Position numbers and translations under genes: made by a program | Assembly: GCF_000337515.1 (NCBI RefSeq) | Contig: NZ_AOIQ01000021.1 | Span: forward strand, 1 to 64,000 | DNA from: Halovivax asiaticus JCM 14624 | GTDB lineage: Archaea; Halobacteriota; Halobacteria; Halobacteriales; Natrialbaceae | Direction: 5' to 3' | DNA length: 64,000 nucleotides | Notes under the pieces: generated by a model | The model's input: the letters and a program-made list of their open reading frames with translations, nothing else | The model's database searches: none | What the model was told of the DNA's origin: nothing | Shown here: positions 53,170-62,244 of the stretch, in pieces | Layout: every line of letters starts with the position of its first letter | How positions within the stretch are numbered: position 1 is the first letter of the stretch

Positions 53170-54536
53170 CCGTCGAACACCTCCACGTCCGGGGCCGCTT
53201 CGAGGTCTCGCCGCTCGGTCTCCTCCAGAACGGTCTCCAGGTCCTTGTCGCCCCGCCCGGAGACGGTCACGATGATGACCTCACCGAGGTCGTCATCGGC
53301 GCCAGCGCTCGATGTCCCGCTGTTAGCGCCGAGACACTCTTCTATGTAGCCCAGTGCGTGACTGGATTCGAGCGCCGGGATGATCCCTTCGAGTCGGGAG
53401 AGGCGGTGAAAGGCTTCCAGTGCGGCCCTGTCGTCGACGGTCGCCGGCGTCACGCGCCCCCGCTCGACCAGGTTCGCCAGTTCGGGGCCGACCCCGGCGT
53501 AGTCGAGCCCGGCGCTGACGCTGTGGGACTCGACGACTTGGCCGTTCGCCGTCTGGAGGAGCTTCGTCAGGGCGCCGTGGAGGACACCGTCGGTGCCCGT
53601 CGAGAGTGACGCCGAATTGGGTGCGACGCCGGTCTCCTCGTCGACCCCGAGTCGCGACCCGCCGGCCTCGACGGCGTGGAGTGCGACGCCCTCGGTGCCT
53701 TCCTGCGGGCTTCGTCCGCGTGAATCGTCCGCGGCCCGTCGTTCCGCGAGATCGACGAAGGCGTCGAAGGTTCCCATCGTGTTCGAGCCACCGCCCGCGC
53801 AGGCGACGACGCTGTCGGGCAGGCGACCGATCTCGTCGCGGATCTGGGCCCGGAGCTCCTCGCCGATGACGGCCTGGAAGTCACGGACCATCGCCGGGAA
53901 CGGGTGCGGGCCGACGACGGACCCCACGGCGTAGTGGGTCGTCTCCACGCTGCCAGCCCAGTCGCGCATCGTCTCGTTGATGGCCTCCTTGAGCGTCGCA
54001 CTGCCGGCGTCGACCGGTGTCACCTCGGCGCCGCTCATCCGCATGCGGTAGACGTTGGGCCGCTGGCGGTTGACATCGGTTCGACCCATGTAGATCTCGC
54101 AGGGGACGTCGAGGTGGGCGGCGGCCATCGCCGTCGCGGTGCCGTGCTGGCCGGCACCGGTCTCGGCGATGACGCGCTCTTTGCCCATGTATTTCGCGAG
54201 CAGTACCTGCCCGAGCGCGTTGTTCAGTTTGTGCGCGCCGCCGTGGACGAGGTCTTCGCGCTTGAGGTAGATCTCCCGGTTGTAGCGCTCGCTGAGGCGG
54301 TCCGCCCGTTGCAGCGGTGTCGGCCGGCCGGCGAACGTCCGCAGGTGCTCGCGCAACTCGTCGCGGAAGCCGTCCTCGTTGTCGATGACGTAGCGCTGGT
54401 AAGCGTCGGCGAGTTCCGAAAGCGCCGGAACGAGCGCTTCCGGCACGTACTGGCCGCCGTACCCGCCGAACCGACCGTCACTCGTCGTCACTTCGTCGTC
54501 CGCTCCCGATGTGCCTGAGTGGACACTGTCGGTCAC
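53166..54536 (-). CDS. trpB: Tryptophan synthase beta chain
   Basis: 456 residues, longer than the usual 400 or so because of an acidic leader (about 20) and inserts near 280-300 and at [17 protein letters not shown] near the C-terminus. PLP-binding Lys is in [14 protein letters not shown], the active-site loop is [13 protein letters not shown], and [13 protein letters not shown] binds the PLP phosphate. [14 protein letters not shown] and [13 protein letters not shown] are conserved. This is the canonical TrpB1 type that pairs with TrpA. Overlaps trpC and trpA by 4 bases each. Confidence 0.95.
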   Translation of the reverse strand: MTDSVHSGTSGADDEVTTSDGRFGGYGGQYVPEALVPALSELADAYQRYVIDNEDGFRDELREHLRTFAGRPTPLQRADRLSERYNREIYLKREDLVHGGAHKLNNALGQVLLAKYMGKERVIAETGAGQHGTATAMAAAHLDVPCEIYMGRTDVNRQRPNVYRMRMSGAEVTPVDAGSATLKEAINETMRDWAGSVETTHYAVGSVVGPHPFPAMVRDFQAVIGEELRAQIRDEIGRLPDSVVACAGGGSNTMGTFDAFVDLAERRAADDSRGRSPQEGTEGVALHAVEAGGSRLGVDEETGVAPNSASLSTGTDGVLHGALTKLLQTANGQVVESHSVSAGLDYAGVGPELANLVERGRVTPATVDDRAALEAFHRLSRLEGIIPALESSHALGYIEECLGANSGTSSAGADDDLGEVIIVTVSGRGDKDLETVLEETERRDLEAAPDVEVFDG

Positions 54537-55360
54537 GATGCGTCCACCTCCGACGCGGTGTCGGCGTCGTCCGTTTCTACAGCGCGCTCCGCGTGCACGA
54601 GCGCTCGGGTGTTCGCCGCCACGTCGCCGTCCATGATGGCACTCCCGACGAGTAGGGCGTCGGCTCCGGCCTCGCGCATCCGGCGAACGTCTGCCGGCGT
54701 CGAGACGCCGCTCTCGGCGACTAGGGTCACGTCGTCGAGCGCCTGGCGGAGTGACGGATCCTCGACGGCCGCGACGCGTTCGACGGTCGTCAGATCGACC
54801 TGGAGCGACGCGAGGTCGCGATTGTTGATGCCGACGACGGCCGTCTCCGTTGCCAGTGCGCGGCGTAGTTCCGCTCGATCGTGGACTTCGACGATCGGCT
54901 GGAGGCCGCGATCGAGTGCGGCCGAAACGAGTTCGTCGAGTTCGTCGACGAACCGTGCGATGAGCAAGACGAGGTCTGCCTCGACGGCGTCGAGCTGTTC
55001 CTCGCGGACGACGAAGTCCTTCCGGAGGACGGGGACCGAGACGGCCTCGCGAACGCGCGCGAGCGCTTCGGTCGACCCGTCGAAGTGATCGGGTTCGGTC
55101 AACACCGAGATGGCGGTCGCGCCGCCGTCGACCATCTGCTGTGCGAGATCGACAGGGTCGTCCGTCCGAACCCCGTCGGTCGTCGGGCTCGTCGGTTTCA
55201 CCTCCGCGACGATCGGAACCCGCCCGTCCGACTCGGCCCGCTCGATCGCCGCCTCCAGTGACCGAGCGTGTATCGACAGTCGCTCGTCGCCCCGCCCCGA
55301 TCGATCCCGTGCCGCTTCGAGGATCGACCGAACGGTCGGATCGAGTCCTTTATCGTTCAT
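54533..55360 (-). CDS. trpC: Indole-3-glycerol-phosphate synthase
   Basis: 275 residues. Conserved barrel blocks: [37 protein letters not shown] with the catalytic Lys, [44 protein letters not shown] and ALLVGSAIM. First gene of the operon; ATG 55360 is favoured because a TATA box and a palindrome lie immediately upstream, giving a leaderless mRNA. The ten codons upstream of it are in the promoter. Confidence 0.95.
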   Translation of the reverse strand: MNDKGLDPTVRSILEAARDRSGRGDERLSIHARSLEAAIERAESDGRVPIVAEVKPTSPTTDGVRTDDPVDLAQQMVDGGATAISVLTEPDHFDGSTEALARVREAVSVPVLRKDFVVREEQLDAVEADLVLLIARFVDELDELVSAALDRGLQPIVEVHDRAELRRALATETAVVGINNRDLASLQVDLTTVERVAAVEDPSLRQALDDVTLVAESGVSTPADVRRMREAGADALLVGSAIMDGDVAANTRALVHAERAVETDDADTASEVDAS

Positions 55361-55368
55361 TATAGTAC

Positions 55369-55382
55369 ACCAATGCACTGGT
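55369..55382. promoter_or_regulatory. Operator-like palindrome between the trpC TATA box and start
   Basis: ACCAATGCACTGGT (12 of 14 positions symmetric; a further TA pairs on each side). It occupies about -9 to -22 relative to the trpC start. The TATA-like TATGTATATA lies just upstream on the minus strand (about 55382-55390). A repressor bound here would block preinitiation or elongation. Operon control by tryptophan is plausible but no regulator gene is adjacent. Confidence 0.5.
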
Positions 55383-55642
55383 ATATACATAACACTTGTG
55401 CGTCTCGATCCATCGCGTTATCGAACCGATCGCTGTCGGGCGGTACGATCGCTGTGACGGCACCTGGCGGTGACGGTGAGATACCACACCGCTGGGCGTG
55501 CATCGAACCGAGCCTTCGAACTGTGTGCACGCCTGTCGGTATCGACGACTGGACATCGAACGAGCCGGTGACGCGGCGAAGTGAGGCGACGACTCTCACG
55601 GCGAGCCGAATCTTCAAGGGACTCGCTCCCCTCCGATCCGAC
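55383..55642. other. Divergent gap between trpC and the MGMT-like gene
   Basis: About 260 bases. Besides the trpC TATA element there is no clear gene; an open frame entering from the left is continuous with the MGMT-like gene but its upstream translation is not conserved in character. No repeats noted. Confidence 0.35.
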
Positions 55643-56104
55643 ATGGAAGTTGCTGGCATCTACGCACGGGAGGCCGCGTATTTAGAGCGGGCCGTTCAGA
55701 TCGGCGTCGCGAGCGGTCGCGTCATCTCCGTCTCGTTCCCCACCCAGCCCGACGACGATGCCACTGCGGACCACCCGCTTCTCGATCGAGTCTTCGAGTA
55801 TCTCGACGGGGTTTCTGACATCGCGTTCGACGACGTCGCCGTCGCGTTGACGGTGCCGACCGATCAGCGAGCCGTCCTCGAACAGGTTCGGACGATTCCC
55901 TACGGCGAGAGCATCGACGTCGCCGGACTCGCCGCGATGACGCCCGACGTCGATCCCGAGGATGACGACGACCTCATCCTCGTCCGGACCGCCCTGGAGG
56001 CCAATCCGGCACCGCTGCTTATCCCCGACCATCGGGTTCGCGACGGGCCGAGTGCGGCCCCGCCAGCCGTCGAACAGCGACTCCGGTCCCTCGAAGGGCT
56101 CTAG
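55643..56104 (+). CDS. MGMT-fold protein with Asp in place of the active-site Cys
   Basis: 153 residues. The C-terminal half is the DNA-binding domain of O6-alkylguanine-DNA alkyltransferases: VRTIPYGESIDVAGLAAM (the recognition helix region), then ALEANPAPLLIPDHRV, where the usual PCHRV is PDHRV, so Asp129 replaces the alkyl-accepting Cys. The short N-terminal half resembles alkyltransferase domain remains. It cannot repair alkylated guanine by the usual mechanism. It might act like ATL proteins, which bind alkylated DNA and recruit excision repair. ATL proteins usually have Trp at this site. Its stop overlaps the convergent membrane gene by 4 bases. Confidence 0.85.
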   Translation: MEVAGIYAREAAYLERAVQIGVASGRVISVSFPTQPDDDATADHPLLDRVFEYLDGVSDIAFDDVAVALTVPTDQRAVLEQVRTIPYGESIDVAGLAAMTPDVDPEDDDDLILVRTALEANPAPLLIPDHRVRDGPSAAPPAVEQRLRSLEGL

Positions 56105-56502
56105 GACGCCGACCAGATCGCGTAACCGTACCCCAGAATCCCGAGGAAGATGAGTAGCGATGTGACCTGACTCGCGACGGGAATCGCGTTGCCGACCAGG
56201 ACGCTGGCGATCCAGCCGAGTTCGAGGCCGCCACCGAGGACCAGTACGACGCCCGAGAGCCCGAGTACGCTTCCCGTCGTCCTCGCGTTCGTCGCCAACA
56301 CGACGCCGATACCGATGGCGATGAGTCCGAAAAGCGCGTTGCTCGTGAGCGCCAGTATCGGCGAGGAGAGCACTATCGACCCGAGCCACAGCACGAAGTA
56401 GGCGACGATCGCACCGACCAAGAGCCGCTGTACACGTGCCGGTGCAGCCTTGAGGTGGCGCATCGACGAGTCGCGTTGCATAGTCGAGTCTCGCTCGCTC
56501 AC
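56101..56502 (-). CDS. Small four-helix membrane protein
   Basis: 133 residues, with an initial 25-residue basic region and then four hydrophobic helices (LLVGAIVAYFVLWLGSIVL, NALFGLIAIGIGVVLATNA, GSVLGLSGVVLVLGGGLELGWI and VTSLLIFLGILGYGYAIW). No family recognised. An internal ATG (MQRDSS at codon 8) is an alternative start. Same strand as the CPBP gene, 33 bases after it. Confidence 0.68.
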   Translation of the reverse strand: MSERDSTMQRDSSMRHLKAAPARVQRLLVGAIVAYFVLWLGSIVLSSPILALTSNALFGLIAIGIGVVLATNARTTGSVLGLSGVVLVLGGGLELGWIASVLVGNAIPVASQVTSLLIFLGILGYGYAIWSAS

Positions 56503-56535
56503 ACTAAAGGTTCGCCGGATCCGAACGCCGGACGC

Positions 56536-57558
56536 CTACGTACGTGTCGAACCGAGCTCGAAGTACTCGTAGATGGCGAATTCACAGCCGTTCAGTACGT
56601 AGTGGGCGACGACGACCGCGAGGAGGTTCCCCGTGACGACGAACGTCGCCGCGAGAACGAAGCCGATCACGCCCGTGACGACCACGCCGGCTCGCCCCTG
56701 GATCCCGTGACCGACCGCGAACAGAATCGAGGAAGCGACGGCCAGGAGCCACGGCGACAGCCCGAACCCGACACTCAGCGCGCCGACGAGGACGGCTCGG
56801 AAAAGCAACTCCTCGAAGACGGCGATCACTGGTAGGACGACGGCGAACAGGACGATCCAGCCGCGTCGTCGCGACGGCGCCAGGCTCTCGCGGAGCCACT
56901 CGTCGTGCGTCATGCCGAATCGTCGCCCGACTGCACCCGCGAGTTCGCTCGCCGCGTATAGTCCGAAACCGGCACCGAGACCGACCCCGAGTCCCGTTAC
57001 CAGCGCCTGCCGGGTGATCGAGATCCCGAGCACGCCCGGCGGGACGCCCGTCAGGACGATCGTTCCCGCGACGACGGCAAGAAACAGCAGTTGTGTAGCC
57101 AGGACGTTCCACCGGAGCGCGTGACTGGTGATCGACTGGTCGCCGATGCGAGCGACGATCCGCCCGGATCGCGTTCCGCTCGCTGAACCGGTCCCATCGT
57201 GGACGCGTTCGGATGTGGCTTCCGACGGATCGACGGCACCATCGCCCCACTCAGATCGAGTCGTCGCTGGATCGACCGCGTCGTTCGCCGGGTTCGGCTG
57301 CTCGGCCCGCTGGTGGTCCGCTGACGAGGATAGTACCGCACTGTCTGCCTCGGTTATTGCTGTCGCGTCTCGGTGGGTAGCTGTTTCGCTCCGTGTCGTT
57401 CGGTCACCCTCGGGCGCACTGGCAGGGGCCGGCGTTTCGAGATTTGTCGACTGGCCGGCTTCGACGGGCGTGAGCGATCGCTGTGTCTGACGTGTGAGAA
57501 CGACCATTGCGGCCGTGAGAAGCGTGACGACCGTCGCGAACGCCACCCACTGGGTCAT
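56536..57558 (-). CDS. CPBP-family intramembrane metalloprotease
   Basis: 340 residues. An N-terminal helix is followed by a long hydrophilic, Ser/Thr/Asp/Ala-rich stretch (about 25-135), then a membrane core. CPBP/Abi motifs are complete: FEELLFRAVL (EExxxR), ILFAVGHG (FxxxH) and VVVAHYVLNG (HxxxN). Three bases separate its start from the lonB stop, so they form an operon of two membrane proteases. The soluble linker is unusually long for the family. Confidence 0.88.
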   Translation of the reverse strand: MTQWVAFATVVTLLTAAMVVLTRQTQRSLTPVEAGQSTNLETPAPASAPEGDRTTRSETATHRDATAITEADSAVLSSSADHQRAEQPNPANDAVDPATTRSEWGDGAVDPSEATSERVHDGTGSASGTRSGRIVARIGDQSITSHALRWNVLATQLLFLAVVAGTIVLTGVPPGVLGISITRQALVTGLGVGLGAGFGLYAASELAGAVGRRFGMTHDEWLRESLAPSRRRGWIVLFAVVLPVIAVFEELLFRAVLVGALSVGFGLSPWLLAVASSILFAVGHGIQGRAGVVVTGVIGFVLAATFVVTGNLLAVVVAHYVLNGCEFAIYEYFELGSTRT

Positions 57559-57561
57559 CGC

Positions 57562-59940
57562 TTACTGCGGGCTCGGGTTCGACGACGGTCCGGTGACGCT
57601 CTGCTGGTCGAGTGTTGCGCTGGTGATGGACTTGAGGCGGTCGAGCAGCGAGTCCTTCTCGGGCTCGCCGATCAGCGCCACGTCCAGGACCTCGCTGATG
57701 TTCGAGACGGGGACGATGTCGACCATCTCCTCGTACTCGTCTTCGATCATGACGTCCTGCTCGTTGGCCTTCGGGATGATGACCGTCTTGCAGCCCGTCT
57801 TCGCGGCGGCCTCGATTTTGTGCGTCACACCGCCGACTGGGAGGACGTCGCCGCGGACAGACAGCGAGCCGGTCATGGCGACCGATTGATCAACCGGGAT
57901 GTCCTCCAGCGCGGAGATGACGGCGGTCGCGACCGTGATGGAGGCCGATGGGCCGTCGACGCCCTGCTGGCCTGCCTGGATGAACTGGATGTGGACGTCC
58001 TTACCGGCGAGTGAGGACTGGGGATACTCGCTGTCTTCGTAGCGATCTTCGTCCCAGCCGGGGACGTTCGTCGAGAGCTCCTCGCCGGAGAACTTCTTGA
58101 TGATCGCCGAAACGTTCTGGACGGATTCCTGGGCCATCTCCTTTAGCTGGCCGGTCGCGATGACGCGGCCGGGGCCCTGGGCGGGCGTGACTTCGGCCAT
58201 GACGGGGAGCATGATGCCCGAGTCCTCGCCCATGACGGCGAGGCCGTTGACGCGCCCCTCGACGCCGCCGTCGATGACCTGCAGTTCGTAGTCCTTGCGC
58301 CGATCGATGTAGTCGTCGGCGAGTTGCTGTTCGATCGAGCGCGAGCGCTTCTTCGCCTGCAGGACGTCCTCGCGCGTCGTGTACTCGCGGTCCTCGGCGC
58401 GGGCGATGTCGCCGGCGACGCGAACCAGTCCGCCGAGGTTCCGGAACAGCAGCGTGAGGTGGTCCTTCCGGCCGGCGCGACGGCGGGCTTCGAGCATGAG
58501 TTCCTCGATCGCCTCACGGTCGAAGTGGGGCAGACGCCCGTCGCGTTCGACCTCCTGGGCGATGAAGCGGACGTACTTCCGGCGCATCTCGGGTGTGTCC
58601 TCGATGGTGTCGTCCATGTACACCTCGTACCCGTAGCCCTTGATCCGCGAGCGCAGCGCGGGGTGCATGTTCTCCATCGCGTCTAAGTTCCCCGCCGCGA
58701 TCATGATGAAGTCCGTCGGGACGGGCTCGGTCTGGACCATCGCGCCCGAGGAGCGCTCGGACTGGCCGGTGATCGAGAACTCGCCCTCCTGGATGGCCGT
58801 CATCAGCTTCTGCTGCGTGCGGATGTCGAGCGTGTTCATCTCGTCGACGAACAGCACGCCCTTGTTGGCCTTGTGGATGGAGCCGGGTTCGACGCGGTCG
58901 TGGCTCGGCGTCTCCATGCCGCCGGACTGGAACGGGTCGTGGCGGACGTCGCCCAGCAGCGCACCGGCGTGGGCACCCGTGGCGTCCTCGAACGGCGCGA
59001 CGCGCTGCTCGCCGTTGTTGACGATCATGTTGGGCACCATGGCGTCCATCCCGCGGGAGGTGTAGCGGAAGAACAGCCAGATGACCACCGCGGCAATGAC
59101 GCCCAGGAGGAGGGGCCCGCTGATGAACGCGTACACCACCACGATGGCGATGATGACCCACATCAGGATCGAACGCATCTGTTTGCGCTTCCTGGCTTCC
59201 TCCTTGTGGGCGTCGATGATCTGTTCGCCCTTGCCCGCCGGGACCGTCCGGACCTTCGGCTCGTTACCGTCGTCCGGGTTGTGGTAGACCAGGATGTCCT
59301 GGAGGTCTTCTTGCGGGAGGAGCTGGCTCATCGCCTTGGCGAGCATCGACTTGCCGGTCCCCGGGGAGCCGATCATCATCACGTGCCGGCGCTGTTTGGC
59401 CGCCTTGATGATGATGTCGCGTGCCTCGTCCTGGCCGATCACCTGATCGACCAGTCGGTCGGGCACCTCGATGTCCGCCGTCGAGTCGATCTGGAGGCCG
59501 CCCAGAAGATTGTCTTCCTCGTCCTCGTCGATCTCGAGTTCGGCGTCGACGCTGACCTCGCTCCCGAGGTCGTCTAGCGTCTCGACCGTCTCTGGCTCGT
59601 CGTCGGCCTCGTCGTAGACGGTGCCGTCGCCGGACTCGGCCGGCGGGCGCTCGGCCACTCCCGCCGATTCGTCGTCGATCTCCGCCCAGATGTCGTCGGG
59701 AACGGCGTCCGGATCCGTCTCTTCGGTCGACGAATCGGGTTCGTCGTCCGACGAATCCGTCTGCTCAGTGTCTGCGTCCGCCACTGTCTCGTCGTTCGCT
59801 GACTCCTCACTCGCCGACTCGTCGTCCGACGGTGCGAGGACGTCGCGTGGCGGTTGTTCCTCGACACCCTCCTCGGGCTCCGTATCGGACGCGTCGGCCC
59901 CCTCGTCAGGGGGGTCGGTGTCGTTCGTGTCGTTACTCAT
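57562..59940 (-). CDS. lonB: Membrane-bound ATP-dependent Lon protease, LonB
   Basis: 792 residues; the essential haloarchaeal Lon that regulates membrane protein and carotenoid turnover in relatives. An acidic, Ser/Thr/Glu/Asp-rich N-terminus of about 145 residues precedes the AAA module. Walker A is GSPGTGKS at 191-198. Two helices inside the AAA domain (SILMWVIIAIVVVYAF, LLLGVIAAVVIWLFF, about 265-305) anchor it. GVLFVDEMNTL is the Walker B region. The proteolytic domain has DGPSASITVATAV with the catalytic Ser near 665, and the Lys is in KIEAAAKTGCKTVIIPKAN near 708. First gene of the operon with the CPBP protease. Confidence 0.96.
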   Translation of the reverse strand: MSNDTNDTDPPDEGADASDTEPEEGVEEQPPRDVLAPSDDESASEESANDETVADADTEQTDSSDDEPDSSTEETDPDAVPDDIWAEIDDESAGVAERPPAESGDGTVYDEADDEPETVETLDDLGSEVSVDAELEIDEDEEDNLLGGLQIDSTADIEVPDRLVDQVIGQDEARDIIIKAAKQRRHVMMIGSPGTGKSMLAKAMSQLLPQEDLQDILVYHNPDDGNEPKVRTVPAGKGEQIIDAHKEEARKRKQMRSILMWVIIAIVVVYAFISGPLLLGVIAAVVIWLFFRYTSRGMDAMVPNMIVNNGEQRVAPFEDATGAHAGALLGDVRHDPFQSGGMETPSHDRVEPGSIHKANKGVLFVDEMNTLDIRTQQKLMTAIQEGEFSITGQSERSSGAMVQTEPVPTDFIMIAAGNLDAMENMHPALRSRIKGYGYEVYMDDTIEDTPEMRRKYVRFIAQEVERDGRLPHFDREAIEELMLEARRRAGRKDHLTLLFRNLGGLVRVAGDIARAEDREYTTREDVLQAKKRSRSIEQQLADDYIDRRKDYELQVIDGGVEGRVNGLAVMGEDSGIMLPVMAEVTPAQGPGRVIATGQLKEMAQESVQNVSAIIKKFSGEELSTNVPGWDEDRYEDSEYPQSSLAGKDVHIQFIQAGQQGVDGPSASITVATAVISALEDIPVDQSVAMTGSLSVRGDVLPVGGVTHKIEAAAKTGCKTVIIPKANEQDVMIEDEYEEMVDIVPVSNISEVLDVALIGEPEKDSLLDRLKSITSATLDQQSVTGPSSNPSPQ

Positions 59941-60107
59941 AAGGGGCTGGTTGCTACCTCAAACGAAGGGGCTCGCACTGATATACTTTCTCCTCCACTT
60001 CTGGCGAATATGGTCATAATGAAGCCTGTAAGTAGCCATCTCATCTCTTGCGACATCGCCACTATCCATTTTCAAAAATTATACATTTCTAATATATTTA
60101 ATATAGA

Positions 60108-60117
60108 TATATTTAAG
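60108..60117 (+). promoter_or_regulatory. TATA box of the islet B gene
   Basis: TATATTTAAG centred about 31 bases before the ATG at 60144; a nearly leaderless mRNA is expected. Confidence 0.55.
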
Positions 60118-60143
60118 TGTGTTCTCTACAAACAACATTTTGC

Positions 60144-60920
60144 ATGGTATCACGACGGAAGTTTGTGGGAGTAATCGCTGCTGCAAGTGGTCTCGGAACC
60201 GTAGGTACAGTTAACGCACGTGGATCAGGAAAAGTATCACTCGCTGAGGCCGGTCTATTGGATGTCGTGAAGGGACTGGCTCAAAAAGGGGAAACCGAAG
60301 AAATGCATAAAATAATGGATGAGAATAATGTGGAATATTATTCTGGATACGATAGTTTAGGTCCTTCAATTAATGCAACTCAATGGTCGAAAGGGGATTC
60401 TGATATGCATGCTACACTAACTCGGGCAAAAGGTGATGATGTTTATTTTGCATCAAACGAAACAACCTTATCCGGGAGTTCTGGTTTGAAAGTCCGTGAC
60501 GCTAGACGTGTAGATGATGCAATCGGGATTGATTGGGACCACGACAATTGGACTCCAACTGGTCGCACTGACTCTAACGTATATTTAAGTGCTTATGGGG
60601 AAATGGCAGATAAAGATTATCTTGAAGTTGAATACGATAATTATTCCTACTATGGAGTAGCAGCAAAGGTGAAATATGACTTTAGTTCCCCAGTAAGGAC
60701 TATGGATACTGAATTTACTGTGAATCTTATGACAGAGTTGATAAAAGAAACAGATGATCCTAGACATGGGGTCAAAAGTCATTATGAACATACATATAGT
60801 GCGACCCCAGGAGCTATAGATATATCCATAGGTGCTGGTGGGTTTTCAGTGTCAACTCCATTCGCAGCAGGAAGTTGGGAGTTAGAAAAAGATTCATTCA
60901 TAGATAATATGCGGGATTAA
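60144..60920 (+). CDS. Tat-exported protein of unknown function (islet B)
   Basis: 258 residues. MVSRRKFVGVIAAASGLGTVGTVNARG is a compact twin-arginine signal with cleavage near Ala-Arg-Gly. The mature part begins with a helical segment SLAEAGLLDVVKGLAQKGETEEMHKIMDEN, then turns into acidic beta-rich sequence (SDMHATLTRAKGDDVYFAS, NVYLSAYGEMADKDYLEVEYDNYSYYGVAAKVKYDF). No Cys and no C-terminal anchor, so it is probably secreted. No family I can name; the helix-then-beta layout recalls Tat-secreted hypothetical proteins found in many haloarchaea. Codons are AT-rich. ATG 60144 is favoured over earlier in-frame ATG at 60117 because the Tat motif follows at once. Confidence 0.84.
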   Translation: MVSRRKFVGVIAAASGLGTVGTVNARGSGKVSLAEAGLLDVVKGLAQKGETEEMHKIMDENNVEYYSGYDSLGPSINATQWSKGDSDMHATLTRAKGDDVYFASNETTLSGSSGLKVRDARRVDDAIGIDWDHDNWTPTGRTDSNVYLSAYGEMADKDYLEVEYDNYSYYGVAAKVKYDFSSPVRTMDTEFTVNLMTELIKETDDPRHGVKSHYEHTYSATPGAIDISIGAGGFSVSTPFAAGSWELEKDSFIDNMRD

Positions 60921-60997
60921 AATATCCATTCTACTATTTATTAAGGAGGATATATTCGTCCGACACACTTTAGCAGAAGTGCCGTAACCTCTTTAGT

Positions 60998-61516
60998 ATG
61001 ACGCGGGGCATCTACATCGGCCGGTTCCAGCCGTTTCACGACGGTCACTACAGCGTCGTGGAACGCATCGCCGACGACGTCGACGAACTCGTCCTGGGTA
61101 TCGGGAGTGCCGATGCTTCGCACGCGACACGAAACCCCTTCACTGCCGGCGAACGCATCATGATGATCACGAAGAGCCTCGCCGGCCTCGACCTGGTCAC
61201 CTACGCCGTCCCCATCGAGGACCTGGACCGAAACGCCGTCTGGGTGAGCCACGTCGAGAGTATGAGCCCCGACTTCGACGTCGCCTACGCCAACAACCCC
61301 CTCGTCATCCAGCTTTTCCGCGAGGCCGGCGTCGAGGTTCGCCAGTCACCCATGTATGATCGTCACGTCCTCGAGGGGAGCGAGGTGCGCGAGCGCATGA
61401 TCGACGACGGCGACTGGGAGTCACTCGTCCCCGACGCCGTCGTCGAGGTCGTCGACGAGATCGACGGGCTCGAACGCATCCAGATGGTCAGCGACACGGA
61501 CGCGAACGGCGCCTGA
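60998..61516 (+). CDS. nadM: Nicotinamide-nucleotide adenylyltransferase (archaeal NMNAT)
   Basis: 172 residues; makes NAD from NMN and ATP. The nucleotidyltransferase motif is YIGRFQPFHDGHYSVV, and the second block ATRNPFTAGERIMMI is conserved, with SGS-like EGSEVRERMIDDGDW (the ISSTxxR-equivalent) near the end. Archaeal NMNAT length. Divergent from lonB across islet B; converges on the NUDIX pseudogene. Confidence 0.95.
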   Translation: MTRGIYIGRFQPFHDGHYSVVERIADDVDELVLGIGSADASHATRNPFTAGERIMMITKSLAGLDLVTYAVPIEDLDRNAVWVSHVESMSPDFDVAYANNPLVIQLFREAGVEVRQSPMYDRHVLEGSEVRERMIDDGDWESLVPDAVVEVVDEIDGLERIQMVSDTDANGA

Positions 61517-61545
61517 CTCTTCGTTCGACTCCTTCTGCCCGACTG

Positions 61546-62086
61546 CTAGCTCGCCCCATATTCGTCGATCGCCGTGAGAACCTGCTCCGGCCCCGACGCT
61601 CGCAACCGCGGCTCCTCGCTTTCGATCGCCTCGCGTGTGAAAAATCGAGCGTCCGCTGCGTCTCCGCCTGCCGATACCTGGCCCTCGGTTGCGGCCCGCG
61701 GAACTGCGTAATTGATCGACACCAGGGAGTGGCCGTCGTCGAACTCCAGATACCCCGTCCCCAGTAGTCTGAGATCCGTCGGATCGACTGTCACTCCCGT
61801 CTCCTCTGCGAGTTCCCGTGCCGCTGCACTCGGCAGTGACTCGTTCGCGTACGTGCACGCCCGGGAGTGCCCACGCGCCGATGTCGGCGCCAGCACCTCG
61901 TTCGATCAGGAGCACGGACTCATCCGCTATTACGGCGACGCGCGCCAGCGGCACCGGATTGCGAAAAATCGGTCGTTCGAACCTCTCACAGTACGATCGT
62001 GGTTCGCCGTCGAACACGGCGTCACCGAGTTCGCCGCCACAGGTTGGACAGTACCGCGGGTGCGGGCCAGTAGTCGTCCATACCAT
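61546..62086 (-). pseudogene. NUDIX hydrolase with zinc ribbon, frameshifted
   Basis: The N-terminal zinc-ribbon half, YCPTCGGELGDAVFDGEPRSYC and IFRNPVPLARVAVIADESVLLIERG, and the sequence to GAWALPG are in one frame. The rest of the NUDIX box, ANESLPSAAARELAEETGV, and LLGTGYLEFDDGHSLVSINYAV, are in the next frame. The switch falls at about 61855-61870, inside the NUDIX box, so a single-base indel has split the gene. The expected Gly-Gly-His of the box reads GVHV. Either a recent pseudogene or an assembly error. NUDIX hydrolases of this type act on NADH or ADP-ribose and could fit beside nadM. Confidence 0.8.
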
Positions 62087-62175
62087 CGTCTCCCTATTGC
62101 TGTCACGTCAGGAAACAGTATCGGCGCGATTGCTATCGTGACGAACCGGTGCTGTCGCTCAGTCACTTGCGTCGG

Positions 62176-62221
62176 TAGGAATTGTGCGTGGGTGCAGTCC
62201 CAAGGGACTCCACCTGCATCG
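62176..62221. repeat. 46-base direct repeat, copy 1
   Basis: Identical to 62480-62525. Includes the palindrome AGTCCC-AA-GGGACT. Lies on the 3' side of the decayed tRNA copy, as copy 2 does for the intact tRNA. Confidence 0.85.
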
Positions 62222-62244
62222 TGCAGCGTTCGGCGGTTTGTCTC

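Larger units (their letters stand above)
59990..60960. mobile_element. AT-rich islet B
   Basis: About 1 kb of AT-rich DNA inserted in the divergent gap between lonB and nadM. The edges are gradual: composition drops at about 59990 and recovers at about 60960. It holds one gene (60144-60920) with a TATA box and no transposase or terminal repeats. Same pattern as islet A. Confidence 0.55.

Noticed and set aside
53166-54536. Long TrpB as a fused or duplicated protein
   Set aside because: Extra length is explained by an acidic leader and short acidic loops; there is only one PLP domain.
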